Positions 63,887 through 64,000 of a stretch of DNA of 64,000 nucleotides are shown here, in pieces. The notes under the pieces are model-generated. The model ran no database searches. It worked only from the letters and a program-made list of their open reading frames with translations, and was not told the DNA's origin. Made by a program: the position numbers and the translations under genes. The stretch is from a bacterium (GTDB lineage: Bacteria > SAR324 > XYD2-FULL-50-16). Where the stretch lies: assembly GCA_018829445.1 (NCBI GenBank), contig JAHJTV010000074.1, positions 170,771 through 234,770 of the forward strand, written 5' to 3'. Within the stretch, counting starts at the first letter, position 1. Each line of letters begins with the position of its first letter.

Positions 63887-64000
63887 GTGCATCTTGCGGG
63901 GTGCAAGTCCCCGTCGGGTAAGGACTAGCCATCCACCCGTATCGAGTGTTGAGTCTGTGGCGGACATTTGATTTGGATACGTCTGAATCAGGAATGGAAC
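63887..64000 (+). ncRNA. Probable group II intron, 5' end (cut by window)
   Basis: GTGC at 63887 begins a segment with GGGGTGCAAGTCCCC (63898-63912) and GGGTAAGGACTAGCC, patterns seen in domain I of bacterial group II introns. A hairpin CCAAGC-GAA-GCTTGG (63873-63887) precedes it, about 10 nt after the attC end. Class C introns target sites after such hairpins or attC sites. The reverse transcriptase and domain V lie beyond the window. Confidence 0.5.

Noticed and set aside
1..64000. CRISPR arrays, tRNA and rRNA genes
   Set aside because: I found no regularly spaced repeats and no tRNA- or rRNA-like sequence on reading both strands, although short RNAs could be missed without a covariance search.

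Overview
This is about 64 kb of a low-GC (roughly 40%) chromosome from a Gram-negative bacterium. The Gram-negative assignment rests on CMP-KDO synthetase, KDO transferase and an outer-membrane-type lipoprotein. Two oxygen-sensitive glycyl radical enzymes, each with its own radical SAM activase, point to an anaerobic or facultative life style. No rRNA, tRNA or CRISPR was seen. The phylum cannot be fixed from the sequence. The gene mix (fused chemoreceptor, many acyl-CoA dehydrogenases, a PurM resembling the Bacteroidetes form) would fit a Desulfobacterota/SAR324-like or FCB-like lineage, and this is only an inference.

Layout. 1-5.2 kb: the 3' part of a MalT/LuxR-type regulator cut by the window edge, then a decayed zone with a broken DUF1566/receptor-L-like gene and a PIN-toxin (VapC) relic. 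5.2-14.1 kb: U32 peptidase-family gene, UvrD/PcrA helicase, cutA, DUF457, yhbY, a response regulator-PAS-kinase hybrid, and a chemoreceptor fused to an NMT1/SsuA-like ligand domain. 14.8-21.9 kb: glycyl radical enzyme 1 (catalytic Cys but no partner Glu), activase, acyl-CoA ligase, hotdog thioesterase and a TIGR03084-like protein. 22-24.2 kb: a cyclic-nucleotide-binding protein with a FliM-like tail and a patatin. 24.4-31.8 kb: GntR regulator with a promoter and operator, glycyl radical enzyme 2, activase, flavin-binding split-barrel protein, membrane protein and sulfatase. 32.3-35.2 kb: two IHF/HU paralogues flanking a PLP-desulfhydrase/peroxiredoxin fusion. 35.9-43.7 kb: an acyl-CoA catabolic locus with MaoC hydratase, three acyl-CoA dehydrogenases, an IpdAB-like CoA-transferase-fold pair and a nucleoside hydrolase. 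43.8-46.5 kb: dnaB-dciA-rsmA. 47.4-55.6 kb: a nine-gene minus-strand run (dus, purM, AMMECR1, hemE, methyltransferase, kdsB, waaA, radical SAM, Nif3). 56.2-62.5 kb: housekeeping and hypothetical genes including infA, a TPR protein and a sirtuin.

The right edge (63.2-64 kb) holds a complete integron-type gene cassette. It has a perfect inverted match between its first bases and the R'' box of an attC-like site, and the 5' end of a putative group II intron follows just downstream. No integrase is visible.

Intergenic DNA carries several dispersed repeat families. One is a MITE-like element that has inserted into, and split, a copy of another repeat. Another is an 80-bp element that fills the pcrA-cutA gap and recurs inverted near an IHF gene.

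The most promising biology is the pair of glycyl-radical loci. Enzyme 1, with CoA ligase and thioesterase, may activate a substrate that is then turned into a CoA ester. The downstream acyl-CoA dehydrogenase/hydratase/CoA-transferase-fold locus could degrade such products. This link is a hypothesis.
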